From DASZVN01 sp035547055 (lineage in GTDB: Bacteria; Pseudomonadota; Alphaproteobacteria; Rhizobiales; Methylopilaceae): a stretch of 28,355 nucleotides of DNA. Position numbers and translations under genes: made by a program. Each line of letters starts with the position of its first letter. Position 1 is the first letter of the stretch. The notes under the pieces are model-generated. The model searched no databases and had not been told where the DNA came from. It saw only the letters and a program-made list of their open reading frames with translations. This document shows positions 7,261-15,280 of this stretch, piece after piece. The stretch spans positions 1 through 28,355 of the forward strand of contig DASZVN010000020.1 of the NCBI GenBank assembly GCA_035547055.1. Reading direction: 5' to 3'.

Positions 7261-8151
7261 TCATTCGCCCGCGATGGCGACGCCGAGCCGCCCCGCGAGG
7301 TCCTGCACGAACTGCCACGCGACTCGCCCGGAGCGGGCGCCCCGGGTGGTCGCCCATTCGAGCGCTTCGGCGCGCAGCGTATCCGGGTCCGGCTTCAGCC
7401 CGAAATGGGCGATGTAGCCGTCGACCATGGCGAGGTACTCGTCCTGGCTGCAGCGGTGGAAGCCGAGCCAGAGGCCGAAGCGGTCCGACAGCGATACCTT
7501 TTCCTCGACCGCCTCGCCGGGGTTGATCGCGGTCGAGCGCTCGTTCTCCATCATGTCGCGTGGCAACAGGTGGCGGCGGTTCGAGGTGGCGTAGAACAGG
7601 ACGTTCTCAGGCCGGCCCTCGATGCCGCCTTCCAGCATCGCCTTGAGCGATTTGTAGGAGGTGTCGGCGAGGTCGAAGGAGAGGTCGTCGCAGAACACGA
7701 TGAAGCGGAACGGCGCCCCGCGGAGCTGGCTCATCAGCTCGGGCAGCGTCTCGATATCCTCGCGGTGGATCTCGATCAGCTTGAGCGGCGGCTCGCCCGG
7801 CTTCAGCGCCGCGTTGATCGTGGCGTGCGCCGCCTTGACCAGCGAGCTCTTGCCCATGCCGCGGGCGCCCCAGAGGAGGGCGTTGTTGGCCGGCAGCCCG
7901 CGGGCGAAGCGCTCGGTGTTGGCGAGAAGGGTGTCGCGGGCACGGTCGATGCCCTTGAGCAGCGGCAGCTCGACCCGGTTGACATGCGCGACCGGTAGCA
8001 GCCGCCGGCGGCTCGCGCTCCACACGAAGGCGTCTGCGTGCGCGACGTCGGGTGGGAGGGGAGCCGGCGGCGCCGAGCGCTCCAGCGCGGCGGCAATGCG
8101 TTCGAGCAGCGCGGCGAGGGCAGGATCGGCCAAGGGGAGGGGTGCGGTCAT
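7261..8151 (-). CDS. DUF815-family P-loop ATPase
   Basis: A 296-residue AAA+-like ATPase of the DUF815 family, found widely in proteobacteria and of undefined function. Walker A is GARGMGKSS (95-103, Lys101), Walker B IVFCDDLSF (151-159), and the conserved YATSNRRHLLPRDMMEN (family hallmark) follows. DRFGLWLGFHRCSQDEYL and the C-terminal GARSGRVAWQFVQDLAGR are also family-typical. I took the ATG at 8151 (MTAPLPLADPAL); an upstream in-frame start at 8202 would add 17 unconserved residues. No signal peptide or membrane segment is seen. It is the first gene of a likely two-gene unit with the tautomerase. ATPase assignment is secure, biological role not. Confidence 0.92.
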   Translation of the reverse strand: MTAPLPLADPALAALLERIAAALERSAPPAPLPPDVAHADAFVWSASRRRLLPVAHVNRVELPLLKGIDRARDTLLANTERFARGLPANNALLWGARGMGKSSLVKAAHATINAALKPGEPPLKLIEIHREDIETLPELMSQLRGAPFRFIVFCDDLSFDLADTSYKSLKAMLEGGIEGRPENVLFYATSNRRHLLPRDMMENERSTAINPGEAVEEKVSLSDRFGLWLGFHRCSQDEYLAMVDGYIAHFGLKPDPDTLRAEALEWATTRGARSGRVAWQFVQDLAGRLGVAIAGE

Positions 8152-8205
8152 CGCCGCGCTGCATAGCCGGGGCGCCGGGCGCTGTCCACGGCAGCCTGTC
8201 ATCGG

Positions 8206-8220
8206 CCGGAGGCCCTCCGG
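8206..8220 (-). terminator. Hairpin downstream of the CDF transporter gene
   Basis: CCGGAG-GCC-CTCCGG is a perfect 6-bp stem with a 3-nt loop, 21 bp beyond the CDF stop codon and 54 bp before the DUF815 start. It may end the DUF937-CDF transcript and so separate it from the DUF815-tautomerase unit. It lacks a U-tract. Confidence 0.3.
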
Positions 8221-8241
8221 AGGTCGGCCCGCCGCGACGGG

Positions 8242-9213
8242 TCACGCCACGTGGCTGTGGGGCATCTCGCACACGGTGGCCTCGTCGGTCTCGATCTGGA
8301 CCGTGGTATGGGCGATACCGAAGCGGACCTGCATGGCACGGCAGACGCTGAGGATGAAGCCGTCGCCGGGGTGGCCGGCGGGCATCAGAAGATGGCAGGT
8401 CAAGGCGGTCTGCCGGGTCGACAGCGACCAGACGTGGAGGTCGTGGACGTCGCTGACGCCGGGCAGCACCTCCAGCGCCCGCCGGACCTCGTTCATGTCG
8501 ATGCCGCGCGGCACCGCATCCATCGACATCGTCACCGACTCGCGGAGCAGGCCCCAGGTGCTCCAGACGATGACGCCGCAGACGACGAGGCTCGCCGCCG
8601 GGTCGACCCACTGCCAGCCGGTCGCCAGGATGACGAGGCCCGCGACCGCGACCGCCGCCGACAGCGCCGCGTCGGCCGCCATGTGGACGAAGGCCGAGCG
8701 GATGTTGAGATCGCCTTTGCGCCCGGCGGCGAAGAGGAGCGCGGTCGCGCCGTTCACGACGATGCCCACCGCGGCGACCGCGATCATCACCAAGCTCGCG
8801 ACCGGGCTTGGATGGACGAGCCGGATGATCGCCTCCCAGGCGATGCCGCCGACGGTGACCAGGAGGACGATCGCGTTGCCGAGCGCGGCCAGGATCGACG
8901 CGCGGCCGTAGCCGTAGGTGAAGCGCTCGGTCGGCTGCCACCGGCCGGCGGCATGAGCGCCCCAGGCGCCGAACAGGCCGAGCACGTCGCCGAGATTGTG
9001 GCCGGCGTCCGCGATCAGCGCGATCGAGCCCGAGACGACGCCGAGCGCCGCCTCGGCGACGACGAAGGCGAGGTTGAGCGCGGTGCCGAGCGCAAAAGCG
9101 CTGCCGAACCGGTCCGGCGCATGGGAGTGACCATGGGCGTGCGCGTGGCGATCCTCGTCCCCATGGCCGTGATGGTGTTCGCCATCCGGGTGGTGATGGT
9201 GGTGATCAGCCAT
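8242..9213 (-). CDS. Cation diffusion facilitator family zinc/divalent metal exporter (CzcD/ZitB type)
   Basis: A 323-residue inner-membrane metal/proton antiporter that removes Zn2+ (possibly Co2+ or Cd2+) from the cytosol. The first 33 residues are very His-rich (HHHHH, GEHHHGHG, HAHAHGHSH), a typical metal-capturing tail. Six membrane segments follow. The transport site is H72 and D76 (HNLGD, TM2) with H177 and D181 (HMAAD, TM5), the His-Asp set of zinc CDF proteins. The C-terminal cytosolic domain has the ferredoxin-like VSDVHDLHVWSLS motif. It starts 7 bp after the DUF937 gene on the same strand, so the two are cotranscribed. No metal-responsive regulator is adjacent. CDF assignment is very secure, exact metal inferred. 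Confidence 0.95.
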   Translation of the reverse strand: MADHHHHHPDGEHHHGHGDEDRHAHAHGHSHAPDRFGSAFALGTALNLAFVVAEAALGVVSGSIALIADAGHNLGDVLGLFGAWGAHAAGRWQPTERFTYGYGRASILAALGNAIVLLVTVGGIAWEAIIRLVHPSPVASLVMIAVAAVGIVVNGATALLFAAGRKGDLNIRSAFVHMAADAALSAAVAVAGLVILATGWQWVDPAASLVVCGVIVWSTWGLLRESVTMSMDAVPRGIDMNEVRRALEVLPGVSDVHDLHVWSLSTRQTALTCHLLMPAGHPGDGFILSVCRAMQVRFGIAHTTVQIETDEATVCEMPHSHVA

Positions 9214-9220
9214 GCGCGCC

Positions 9221-9826
9221 TCAACTCGGCTTTTTCGGCCCGAAGGTGTCGAACAGCGCCTGCATCGCTCGGCTCTGCTGCTCGGCCAAGGCTCGCCCGA
9301 GCGCCATCGGATCGGATGCGGGCGCGTCGGGCTTCGTGCCCGGTGCGGCGGTCGCGCTACCGCCGGCGGGCGCCGACCCCATGCCCTTCATGAAATCAGC
9401 GAAGGCGGCAGCCGCGTCGGCCATCGTTTCCGGCGGCGTCGGTGGCGGCTTGAGTCCGCGGGCGAAGGCAGTCGCGGCATTGCCGAGGAAGGTCGCAGCG
9501 AGCGGCGGCAGGAGCGCCCGCATCATTTCGCCCGAGAGGCCGCTCGCCTTCGCCGCCTGCTCGGCAACCGCCCCCCGAAGCGCCTCGTTGCCGAACATTG
9601 CGCCGGCGGCGTCCGCGCCGCCTGGCTTGAAGCCGGCGAGCGCGTGCCGCTGCCAGGCCTGCATCAGTTCGGCCGCCGCGGCGGGATCGGCCATGCCACG
9701 CCGCATCGCCTCGGCGAAAGCCGGCATCAGCGCCTTGGCGGCGGCCTCGACCTGCTCGCGGCCCAGGCCGAAGCGCTTGGCGAGATCGTCGAAAGCGCCG
9801 TCCATCAGCTCGTCGAAACCGGCCAT
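9221..9826 (-). CDS. DUF937-like protein upstream of the CDF exporter
   Basis: A 201-residue soluble, Ala/Met-rich, mostly helical protein. The N-terminal half (about 15-125) resembles DUF937: RFGLGREQVEAAAKALMPAFAEAM, then FGNEALRGAVAEQAAKASGLSGEMMRALLPPLAATFLG. The rest is a low-complexity linker rich in Pro, Ala and Gly (about 126-172), then a short C-terminal helix SDPMALGRALAEQQSRAMQALFDTFG. That tail recalls short helical segments in polyhydroxyalkanoate granule proteins, which is only an impression. No signal peptide or cysteine is present. It lies 7 bp upstream of the CDF transporter gene. Family call moderate, function unknown. Confidence 0.78.
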   Translation of the reverse strand: MAGFDELMDGAFDDLAKRFGLGREQVEAAAKALMPAFAEAMRRGMADPAAAAELMQAWQRHALAGFKPGGADAAGAMFGNEALRGAVAEQAAKASGLSGEMMRALLPPLAATFLGNAATAFARGLKPPPTPPETMADAAAAFADFMKGMGSAPAGGSATAAPGTKPDAPASDPMALGRALAEQQSRAMQALFDTFGPKKPS

Positions 9827-9865
9827 GACTCGATCCTCGGCAACGTCACGCCGAATCTAATCCAC

Positions 9866-9889
9866 CCCGGCCTCGGCGTCATGGCCGGG
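9866..9889 (-). terminator. Hairpin downstream of the Kef-type antiporter gene
   Basis: CCCGGCC (9866-9872) and GGCCGGG (9883-9889) form a perfect 7-bp stem with a 10-nt loop, 13 bp past the antiporter stop codon and 39 bp before the DUF937 start. It probably closes the antiporter message. No U-tract follows on the minus strand. Confidence 0.35.
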
Positions 9890-9902
9890 AATCAGCCAGA
9901 TC

Positions 9903-11762
9903 CTACGCATTCTCGGCCGCTTCCTCCTTCTTGGTCTCTTCCCGGGCGGCTTCGGCGGCTTCCGTGTTGAGGGCTTCGGCGCGGCGTGCCGGCTCGACCA
10001 GCGGCTCGGGCCGGATCGTCTTCTGGTGCATCAGGTCGAGGCCGGCATAGATGCCCTCGGCGCGCTGCAGCTCGAAGCGTTCGAGATCGCGCCGGCGGAC
10101 GTCGGCCTCGATCGCCTGCGCCCGCTCGGCATCGAGGCCGAGCGTCTCGAGCGCGGTGCGGCCGAACAGGAGAGCGGACTCGTAGGTCTCGCGCAGCTCG
10201 TAGTCGGCGCCGGCGTCGAGCAGCGCCAGCGAGTGCACCCGGTCGAACGAGCGGGCCAGGATCTTGCCGCCGGGATAGTGGGCGTGAAGGTGCTCGACGA
10301 TCAGGAGCGCGGCATCGGGATTTTCGACGCAGACGAGAAACGCCCGCATTCTCGCCGCGCCCGCCGCCCGCAGCACGTCGGGACGGGTGCCGTCGCCATA
10401 GTAGACCTTGAAGCCGAACCGGGCGGCATTGCGGATGCGGTCGGGATCGCCGTCGATCAGGGTGGTCTCGATGCCCTCGGCAAGGAGAAGCTGCGCGGCG
10501 ATATGGCCGAAGCGGCCGAACCCGATCACCAGCACCTCGCCGCGCGCGGCGGCAAGCCCGTCGTCGATCCCGGTCGGGCGCCGGTGCGGGAAGAGGCGCG
10601 GCCGGATTTTCTCGATCGCCGCCGCAAGCACGGGCCCGACCAGCATCGACAGCACGCCGATCGCCGAAACCAGGTTTGCATTCTTGGACGCGATCACCCC
10701 GGCACCGGCCGCGACCGGCATCAGCACGAAGGCGAACTCGCTCGCCGGGACCAGGAGCGCCGCGATCCGTAGCGCGTCCTCGCGGCCGGAGCCGCCGCCG
10801 ACCCGGCTGAGGACGAAGGTCACGGCGAGCTTGACCGCGATCAGCGCCGCGAGGCCGCCGGCCACCACCGGCCACGAGGCCGCCACGGCGCCGAGATCCA
10901 GGCTCATGCCGACGCCCATGAAGAACAGCGCGAGCAGAAGGCCGCGGAACGGCTCGACGTCGGCCGCGAGCTCGTGGCGGTAGCGCGACTGCGACAGCAG
11001 AAGGCCGGCGAGGAAGGCGCCCAACGCCATCGACAGGCCGGCAAGGTCGGCGACCCAGGCGGCGCCGAAGACGAGCAGCAGGGCGGCCGCGATCATCACC
11101 TCGCCGGTGCCGCTGCGGGCGAGCACGCGGAGGATCGGATCGGTCAGGTAGCGGCCGGTGGCGAGGATGGCGGCGAACGCCGCGAGCCCGGCGAGCGTCC
11201 GGAGCGCGCCGGCGAGCAGGTCGGGCGAGGGCGCGCCGGCGCCGCCGAGCAACGGCACCAGCGCCAGCGCCGGCACCACCGCGAAATCCTGGGCCAGCAG
11301 CACCGCGAAGGCGCGCTGGCCATAGGCGCGGGTGATGTGGCCGCGGTCGTCGAGGAGCCGGGTCGCGACCGCGGTCGAGGACAGCGCCAGGGCGAAGCCG
11401 GCGACCGCCGCGCCGCGCGGGGTCAGGCCGAGCCAGAACGCGAGGCCGCCGAGCACGGCCGCGGTGACGACGAGCTGGGCCAGGCCCAGCAGGACGATGT
11501 CGCGGCGCATCGCGACCAGGCGCGAGACGTCGAGCTCGAGCCCGATGACGAAGAGGAGGAGCACGACGCCGAGCTCGGCGACGTCGAGCGTCTCCTCCGG
11601 CTGCACGAAGATGCCGAGCGCGGCCGGCCCGATCAGGATGCCGACGGCGAGATAGCCGACCACCGCCGGCAGCCCGGCCCTCTTGAACAGCGGCGGCGTC
11701 AGCGCTGCCGCGACCAGAAAGATCAGGAAGGCCAGCGGCAGGCCCGAAGCGTGTCCGTTCAT
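9903..11762 (-). CDS. CPA2-family K+/H+ antiporter, KefB/KefC type
   Basis: A 619-residue inner-membrane protein with about 12-13 membrane segments (roughly 8-385) and a cytosolic RCK_N (TrkA-N) domain (about 409-525). Visible motifs are the GYLAVGILIGP start of the exchanger fold (36-46), GLELDVSRL (74-82), LAQDFAVVP (157-165, with the Gln-Asp of CPA2 transporters) and the Rossmann nucleotide motif VIGFGRFG (412-419). This architecture matches glutathione-gated potassium efflux systems that acidify the cytosol during electrophile stress. The C-terminal 50 residues are a charged Glu/Ala-rich tail. No KefF/KefG-like subunit gene is adjacent, so gating by glutathione is inferred only from the family. 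The gene appears to stand alone downstream of ialB. Confidence 0.93.
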   Translation of the reverse strand: MNGHASGLPLAFLIFLVAAALTPPLFKRAGLPAVVGYLAVGILIGPAALGIFVQPEETLDVAELGVVLLLFVIGLELDVSRLVAMRRDIVLLGLAQLVVTAAVLGGLAFWLGLTPRGAAVAGFALALSSTAVATRLLDDRGHITRAYGQRAFAVLLAQDFAVVPALALVPLLGGAGAPSPDLLAGALRTLAGLAAFAAILATGRYLTDPILRVLARSGTGEVMIAAALLLVFGAAWVADLAGLSMALGAFLAGLLLSQSRYRHELAADVEPFRGLLLALFFMGVGMSLDLGAVAASWPVVAGGLAALIAVKLAVTFVLSRVGGGSGREDALRIAALLVPASEFAFVLMPVAAGAGVIASKNANLVSAIGVLSMLVGPVLAAAIEKIRPRLFPHRRPTGIDDGLAAARGEVLVIGFGRFGHIAAQLLLAEGIETTLIDGDPDRIRNAARFGFKVYYGDGTRPDVLRAAGAARMRAFLVCVENPDAALLIVEHLHAHYPGGKILARSFDRVHSLALLDAGADYELRETYESALLFGRTALETLGLDAERAQAIEADVRRRDLERFELQRAEGIYAGLDLMHQKTIRPEPLVEPARRAEALNTEAAEAAREETKKEEAAENA

Positions 11763-11776
11763 CGTCGGAGCATGGC

Positions 11777-11822
11777 ATTGCCGGCAGCCGCCGTCATGCC
11801 GAACCCACCTACGGCCGGCAAT
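11777..11822. repeat. Long inverted repeat upstream of the antiporter gene
   Basis: ATTGCCGGC (11777-11785) and GCCGGCAAT (11814-11822) are perfect 9-bp inverted copies separated by 28 bp, in the 108-bp gap between ialB and the Kef-type gene and 15 bp before the latter's start. On the plus strand the right arm is followed by TTT. It may be a regulator's paired binding site, a leader hairpin of the antiporter mRNA, or an end-of-transcript structure for ialB. Confidence 0.4.
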
Positions 11823-11870
11823 TTTATCGAGCGCCCGCGTTGCGGCGACGGACGCGCGACCTGATCCCCT

Positions 11871-12377
11871 TCACTTCAGCGCGGCGAAGCCTTCGGCGAA
11901 GCCTTTCAACGAGACCGGGATGCCGATGCCTTCCTCGGGCGTCTGGAAGATGATGAAGGTGGCCTGCTTGCCGGTCGAGAGCTTCTTCATCAGGTCGTCC
12001 TCGATCACCGCCTCGGCGACGCAGCCGTTCGGCAGGCAGCGGACGAACTGGACGTGGCCGACCGAGGCGCCGTCGATTCGGAGCCCGAGCTGCGAGGGCA
12101 GCAGCACGCCGAGCGGCGCCAGCACGCGGATCAGGCGGCTCTTGCCGTCGACCGTCTTCAGCACGATCACCGACAGGCCGACCTGGGGCCGGTCCTCGGC
12201 GGTGACGCTCTGCACCAGGGCGCAGGTCTGCTCCTTGGCGCCGGGCGGGGTGTCGCAGCGAATCTGCCAGTCGCCATACTGGCCCTTGACCACGCCCTGG
12301 GCCGCCGCCGGCACTGCCCCGGCCGCCAGGGCGCCGAGTCCGAGGGCGAGCGCCAGCGCGAAGCGAGTCGAGGTCAT
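11871..12377 (-). CDS. Invasion-associated locus B (IalB) family periplasmic protein
   Basis: A 168-residue exported protein. The first 27 residues are a clear Sec signal peptide (MTSTRFALALALGLGALAAG, cleavage near AAAQ). The mature part carries the IalB signature: YGDWQIRCDTPP, EQTCALVQSV, LGVLLPSQLGLRIDG, and VRCLPNGCVAEAVI. Two Cys pairs probably form disulphides in the periplasm. The family is named from a Bartonella factor affecting erythrocyte invasion but is common in free-living alphaproteobacteria, where its role is undefined, so pathogenicity should not be inferred. GGGAGG lies 9 bp before the ATG. The gene is divergent from ctaC with 273 bp between. Confidence 0.93.
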   Translation of the reverse strand: MTSTRFALALALGLGALAAGAVPAAAQGVVKGQYGDWQIRCDTPPGAKEQTCALVQSVTAEDRPQVGLSVIVLKTVDGKSRLIRVLAPLGVLLPSQLGLRIDGASVGHVQFVRCLPNGCVAEAVIEDDLMKKLSTGKQATFIIFQTPEEGIGIPVSLKGFAEGFAALK

Positions 12378-12650
12378 GGGCCCGAGCCTCCCGGAAAGAA
12401 ACGGCGCCCGCGACGCCGTGCCCCGCTCATCGGCGGCGGGCGGCAGGGTGTCAAGCAGGCACCGCCGAACGCTTCAATCTCAACAGCTTGACGCCGAAAT
12501 TGCGGCCGCTTCGCGCCCTTATGCCGCACGAGCCGCCGGCGGGTGCCGTTGCGGCCCATCCGGCTTTGTGTTTGAAGGTCGTCCCGGTGCCGAAGGGGCG
12601 GCCGATGCGGCGGCCTGCGGCGCCGCCATCGACAGGAGAGCGATCCGGAC
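12378..12650. promoter_or_regulatory. Divergent control region between ialB and the cta operon
   Basis: 273 bp without a supported gene, expected to hold promoters for ialB (leftward) and ctaC (rightward). TTGACG at 12488-12493 fits a -35 element for the oxidase operon, but I find no convincing -10 at the usual spacing. The following GCGGC-N5-CGCGC (12502-12516) loosely resembles RegA/PrrA redox-regulator sites, which is speculative. AGGAG near 12630 is probably part of the ctaC ribosome-binding region. Confidence 0.35.
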
Positions 12651-13565
12651 ATGAGGTTCCGTTTCGGCCTTGGCCTCAGTGCCGCGGCGGCCGCCGCCGC
12701 CCTCGCCGCATTCAGCGTTCCGGCGCTCGCCGAAGAGGGGCGGGCCGGCCCCTGGCAGATCTCGATGATCGACGGGGTGACCTCGATCGCCGAGCGGATG
12801 CACCAGTTCAACACCTTCCTCACGATCATCATCACGCTGATCACGCTGTTCGTCATCGTGCTGCTGGCGATCTGCCTGATCCGCTACAACCACCGCGCCA
12901 ACCCGACGCCGTCCAAGACCACCCACAACGCGGTGCTCGAGCTGGCGTGGACGATCGTGCCGGTGGTGATCCTGGTGATCATCGCGATCCCGTCGTTCCG
13001 GCTGCTCTACGCCGAATACGACATGCCGAAGCCGGACATCACCATCCGCGCGACCGGCCATCAGTGGTACTGGAACTACGAGTACGAGAAGACCTCGCCG
13101 ACCTCGCCGCAACAGGCCGCCGCCGAGATCGCGAGCGACAAGAACGCCGACTTCGCGTTCGATTCGGTGATGCTGAAGGACAACGAGCTGAAGGCCGGAC
13201 AGCCCCGCCTGCTGTCGGTCGACAACGAGGTCGTGGTGCCGGTCGGCAAGGTGGTGCGCGTCCTCGTCACCGGCGCCGACGTGATCCATTCCTTCGCGAT
13301 GCCGGCGTTCGGCATCAAGGCCGACGCCGTGCCCGGCCGCATGCAGGAGGTGTGGTTCAACGCCGACCGCGAGGGCACCTATTACGGCCAATGCTCGGAG
13401 CTGTGCGGCCGCGACCACGCCTTCATGCCGATCGTGATCCGCGTCGTCAGCCAGCAGGAATACCAGAACTGGCTCCCCGGGGCGCGCAAGCGCTTCGCCG
13501 AGAACGTGCCCGCGGTGCCGGCGGCGCGGCAGCTTGCCGACGCCCGCCTCGTGCCGGCGCGCTGA
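12651..13565 (+). CDS. ctaC: Cytochrome c oxidase subunit II
   Basis: A 304-residue CuA-bearing subunit that takes electrons from cytochrome c and passes them to haem a of subunit I. A signal peptide ends near ALAEEG (about 28). Two membrane helices follow (about 53-78 and 96-118), then the periplasmic cupredoxin domain. The aromatic patch QWYWNYEY (138-145) is intact, as are the CuA ligands H213 (VIHSF), C248, E250, C252, H256 and M259 (GQCSELCGRDHAFM). The subunit lacks a fused cytochrome c domain, so it belongs to an aa3-type rather than caa3 oxidase. First gene of the cta operon; 31 bp before ctaD. ATG start. Confidence 0.97.
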   Translation: MRFRFGLGLSAAAAAAALAAFSVPALAEEGRAGPWQISMIDGVTSIAERMHQFNTFLTIIITLITLFVIVLLAICLIRYNHRANPTPSKTTHNAVLELAWTIVPVVILVIIAIPSFRLLYAEYDMPKPDITIRATGHQWYWNYEYEKTSPTSPQQAAAEIASDKNADFAFDSVMLKDNELKAGQPRLLSVDNEVVVPVGKVVRVLVTGADVIHSFAMPAFGIKADAVPGRMQEVWFNADREGTYYGQCSELCGRDHAFMPIVIRVVSQQEYQNWLPGARKRFAENVPAVPAARQLADARLVPAR

Positions 13566-13596
13566 GCCACCGAGAGAAGAGCGGAGACGAGGGGTC

Positions 13597-15198
13597 ATGG
13601 CCACGAGCGCAGCCGCCCACCACGAGGCCCACGCCCATCCCACCGGATGGCGCCGCTTCGTCTATTCGACGAACCACAAGGACATCGGAACGATGTACCT
13701 GATCTTCGCGATCATCGCGGGGCTCATCGGCGGTTCGTTCTCGATGCTGATCCGCGCCGAGCTGCAGGAGCCGGGCCTCCAGATCTTCACCGACCCGCAG
13801 ACCTATAACGCCATCGTCTCCGGCCACGCGCTGCTCATGATCTTCTTCATGATCATGCCGGCGATGATCGGCGGCTTCGGCAACTGGTTCGTGCCGCTGA
13901 TGATCGGGGCGCCCGACATGGCGTTCCCGCGCATGAACAACATCTCGTTCTGGCTGCTGCCGGTGTCGCTGGCGCTGCTCCTGACCTCGCAGTTCATGCC
14001 CGGCCCTGCGGGCGACGTCGGCGCCGGCACCGGCTGGACGCTCTATCCGCCGCTCTCGACCTCGGGCCATCCCGGCCCGGCGGTGGACTTCGTCATCCTC
14101 GCGATCCACATCGCCGGCGCCTCCTCGATCCTCGGCGCGATCAACTTCATCACCACGATCTTCAACATGCGCGCGCCGGGCATGACGCTGCACCGGATGC
14201 CGCTGTTCGTGTGGTCGGTCCTGGTGACGGCGTTCCTGCTGCTGCTGTCGCTGCCGGTCCTCGCCGGCGCGATCACCATGCTCCTGACCGACCGCAATTT
14301 CGGCACGACCTTCTTCAATCCGCAGGGCGGCGGCGACCCGCTGCTGTTCCAGCACCTGTTCTGGTTCTTCGGACATCCCGAGGTCTACATCCTGATCCTG
14401 CCGGGCTTCGGCATGATCAGCCACATCGTCTCGACCTTCTCGAAGAAGCCGGTGTTCGGCTATCTCGGCATGGCCTACGCGATGGTCGCGATCGGCATCA
14501 TCGGCTTCGTCGTGTGGGCCCACCACATGTACGTCGCCGGCATCTCGGTGAACACGCAGGCCTATTTCGTGTTCGCCACGATGGTGATCGCGGTGCCGAC
14601 CGGCGTGAAGGTGTTCTCCTGGATCGCCACGATGTGGGGCGGCTCGATCGAGTTCAAGACGCCGATGCTGTGGGCGATCGGCTTCATCTTCCTGTTCACG
14701 ATCGGCGGCGTCACCGGCGTCGTCCTCGCCAACGCCGGCCTCGACCGCTATTTGACCGATACCTATTACGTGGTGGCGCATTTCCACTACGTGCTGTCGC
14801 TCGGCGCGGTGTTCGCGATCTTCGCCGGCTGGTACTACTGGTTCCCGAAGATGTCGGGCTACATGTACTCGGAGACGATCGGGAAGATCCATTTCTGGGT
14901 GACGTTCATCGGCGTCAACCTGACCTTCTTCCCGCAGCACTTCCTCGGCCTCGCCGGCATGCCGCGCCGCTACGCCGACTACCCCGACGCCTATGCGGGC
15001 TGGAACTTCGTCTCCTCGATCGGCGCCTACATTGCGGGCTTCGCAGTCCTGATCTTCCTCTGGGGCGTCGTCGACGCCTTCGCGAAGAAGCGGGTCGCGG
15101 GCAACAATCCGTGGGGCGCGGGCGCGACGACGCTGGAATGGACGCTGCCGTCGCCGCCGCCGTTCCACCAGTTCGAGACGCTGCCGCGGATCAAGTGA
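13597..15198 (+). CDS. ctaD: Cytochrome c oxidase subunit I
   Basis: A 533-residue catalytic subunit with 12 membrane helices, which reduces O2 to water and pumps protons. Ligands visible: H77 (SGHALLMIFF, haem a), H260 (FGHPEVYILILPGFG, CuB, with Y264 for the His-Tyr crosslink), H309 and H310 (WAHHMY, CuB), H395 (haem a3) and H397 (haem a) in VVAHFHYVLS. E262 in HPEVY is the D-channel glutamate, marking an A1-type aa3 enzyme. FPRMNNISFWLLP (110-122) carries the conserved Asn pair. The N-terminus has a short His-rich stretch (HHEAHAH), unremarkable for the family. ATG at 13597 is preceded by GGAGACGAGGGG. A strong hairpin follows before ctaB. Confidence 0.98.
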   Translation: MATSAAAHHEAHAHPTGWRRFVYSTNHKDIGTMYLIFAIIAGLIGGSFSMLIRAELQEPGLQIFTDPQTYNAIVSGHALLMIFFMIMPAMIGGFGNWFVPLMIGAPDMAFPRMNNISFWLLPVSLALLLTSQFMPGPAGDVGAGTGWTLYPPLSTSGHPGPAVDFVILAIHIAGASSILGAINFITTIFNMRAPGMTLHRMPLFVWSVLVTAFLLLLSLPVLAGAITMLLTDRNFGTTFFNPQGGGDPLLFQHLFWFFGHPEVYILILPGFGMISHIVSTFSKKPVFGYLGMAYAMVAIGIIGFVVWAHHMYVAGISVNTQAYFVFATMVIAVPTGVKVFSWIATMWGGSIEFKTPMLWAIGFIFLFTIGGVTGVVLANAGLDRYLTDTYYVVAHFHYVLSLGAVFAIFAGWYYWFPKMSGYMYSETIGKIHFWVTFIGVNLTFFPQHFLGLAGMPRRYADYPDAYAGWNFVSSIGAYIAGFAVLIFLWGVVDAFAKKRVAGNNPWGAGATTLEWTLPSPPPFHQFETLPRIK

Positions 15199-15224
15199 CG
15201 GCGCCACGACCTTTTCTCGAAATC

Positions 15225-15249
15225 CGGCCGGAGCAGCCTGCTCCGGCCG
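15225..15249 (+). terminator. Strong intercistronic hairpin between ctaD and ctaB
   Basis: CGGCCGGAGCA (15225-15235), loop GCC, TGCTCCGGCCG (15239-15249): an 11-bp perfect GC-rich stem, 26 bp after the ctaD stop and 31 bp before ctaB. No T-run follows, so it is more likely an mRNA processing or stabilising hairpin, or a partial terminator that keeps structural subunits above assembly genes, than a full terminator. Confidence 0.5.
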
Positions 15250-15280
15250 CATTGATGCCGGACCGGACCTGAACAGCGAG

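Noticed and set aside
9892..11778. A second long minus-strand frame overlapping the Kef-type antiporter
   Set aside because: Same strand, shifted frame, Arg/Gly/Ala-rich translation without membrane helices, while the accepted frame reads as a clear CPA2-RCK protein.
11871..12377. IalB as evidence of a pathogen
   Set aside because: The family is widespread in non-pathogenic alphaproteobacteria, and nothing else in the window suggests virulence.
12488..12516. A defined redox-regulator (RegA/PrrA) site upstream of ctaC
   Set aside because: The match is loose and made of GC-rich triplets that are common here. It is mentioned in the control-region entry but not claimed.
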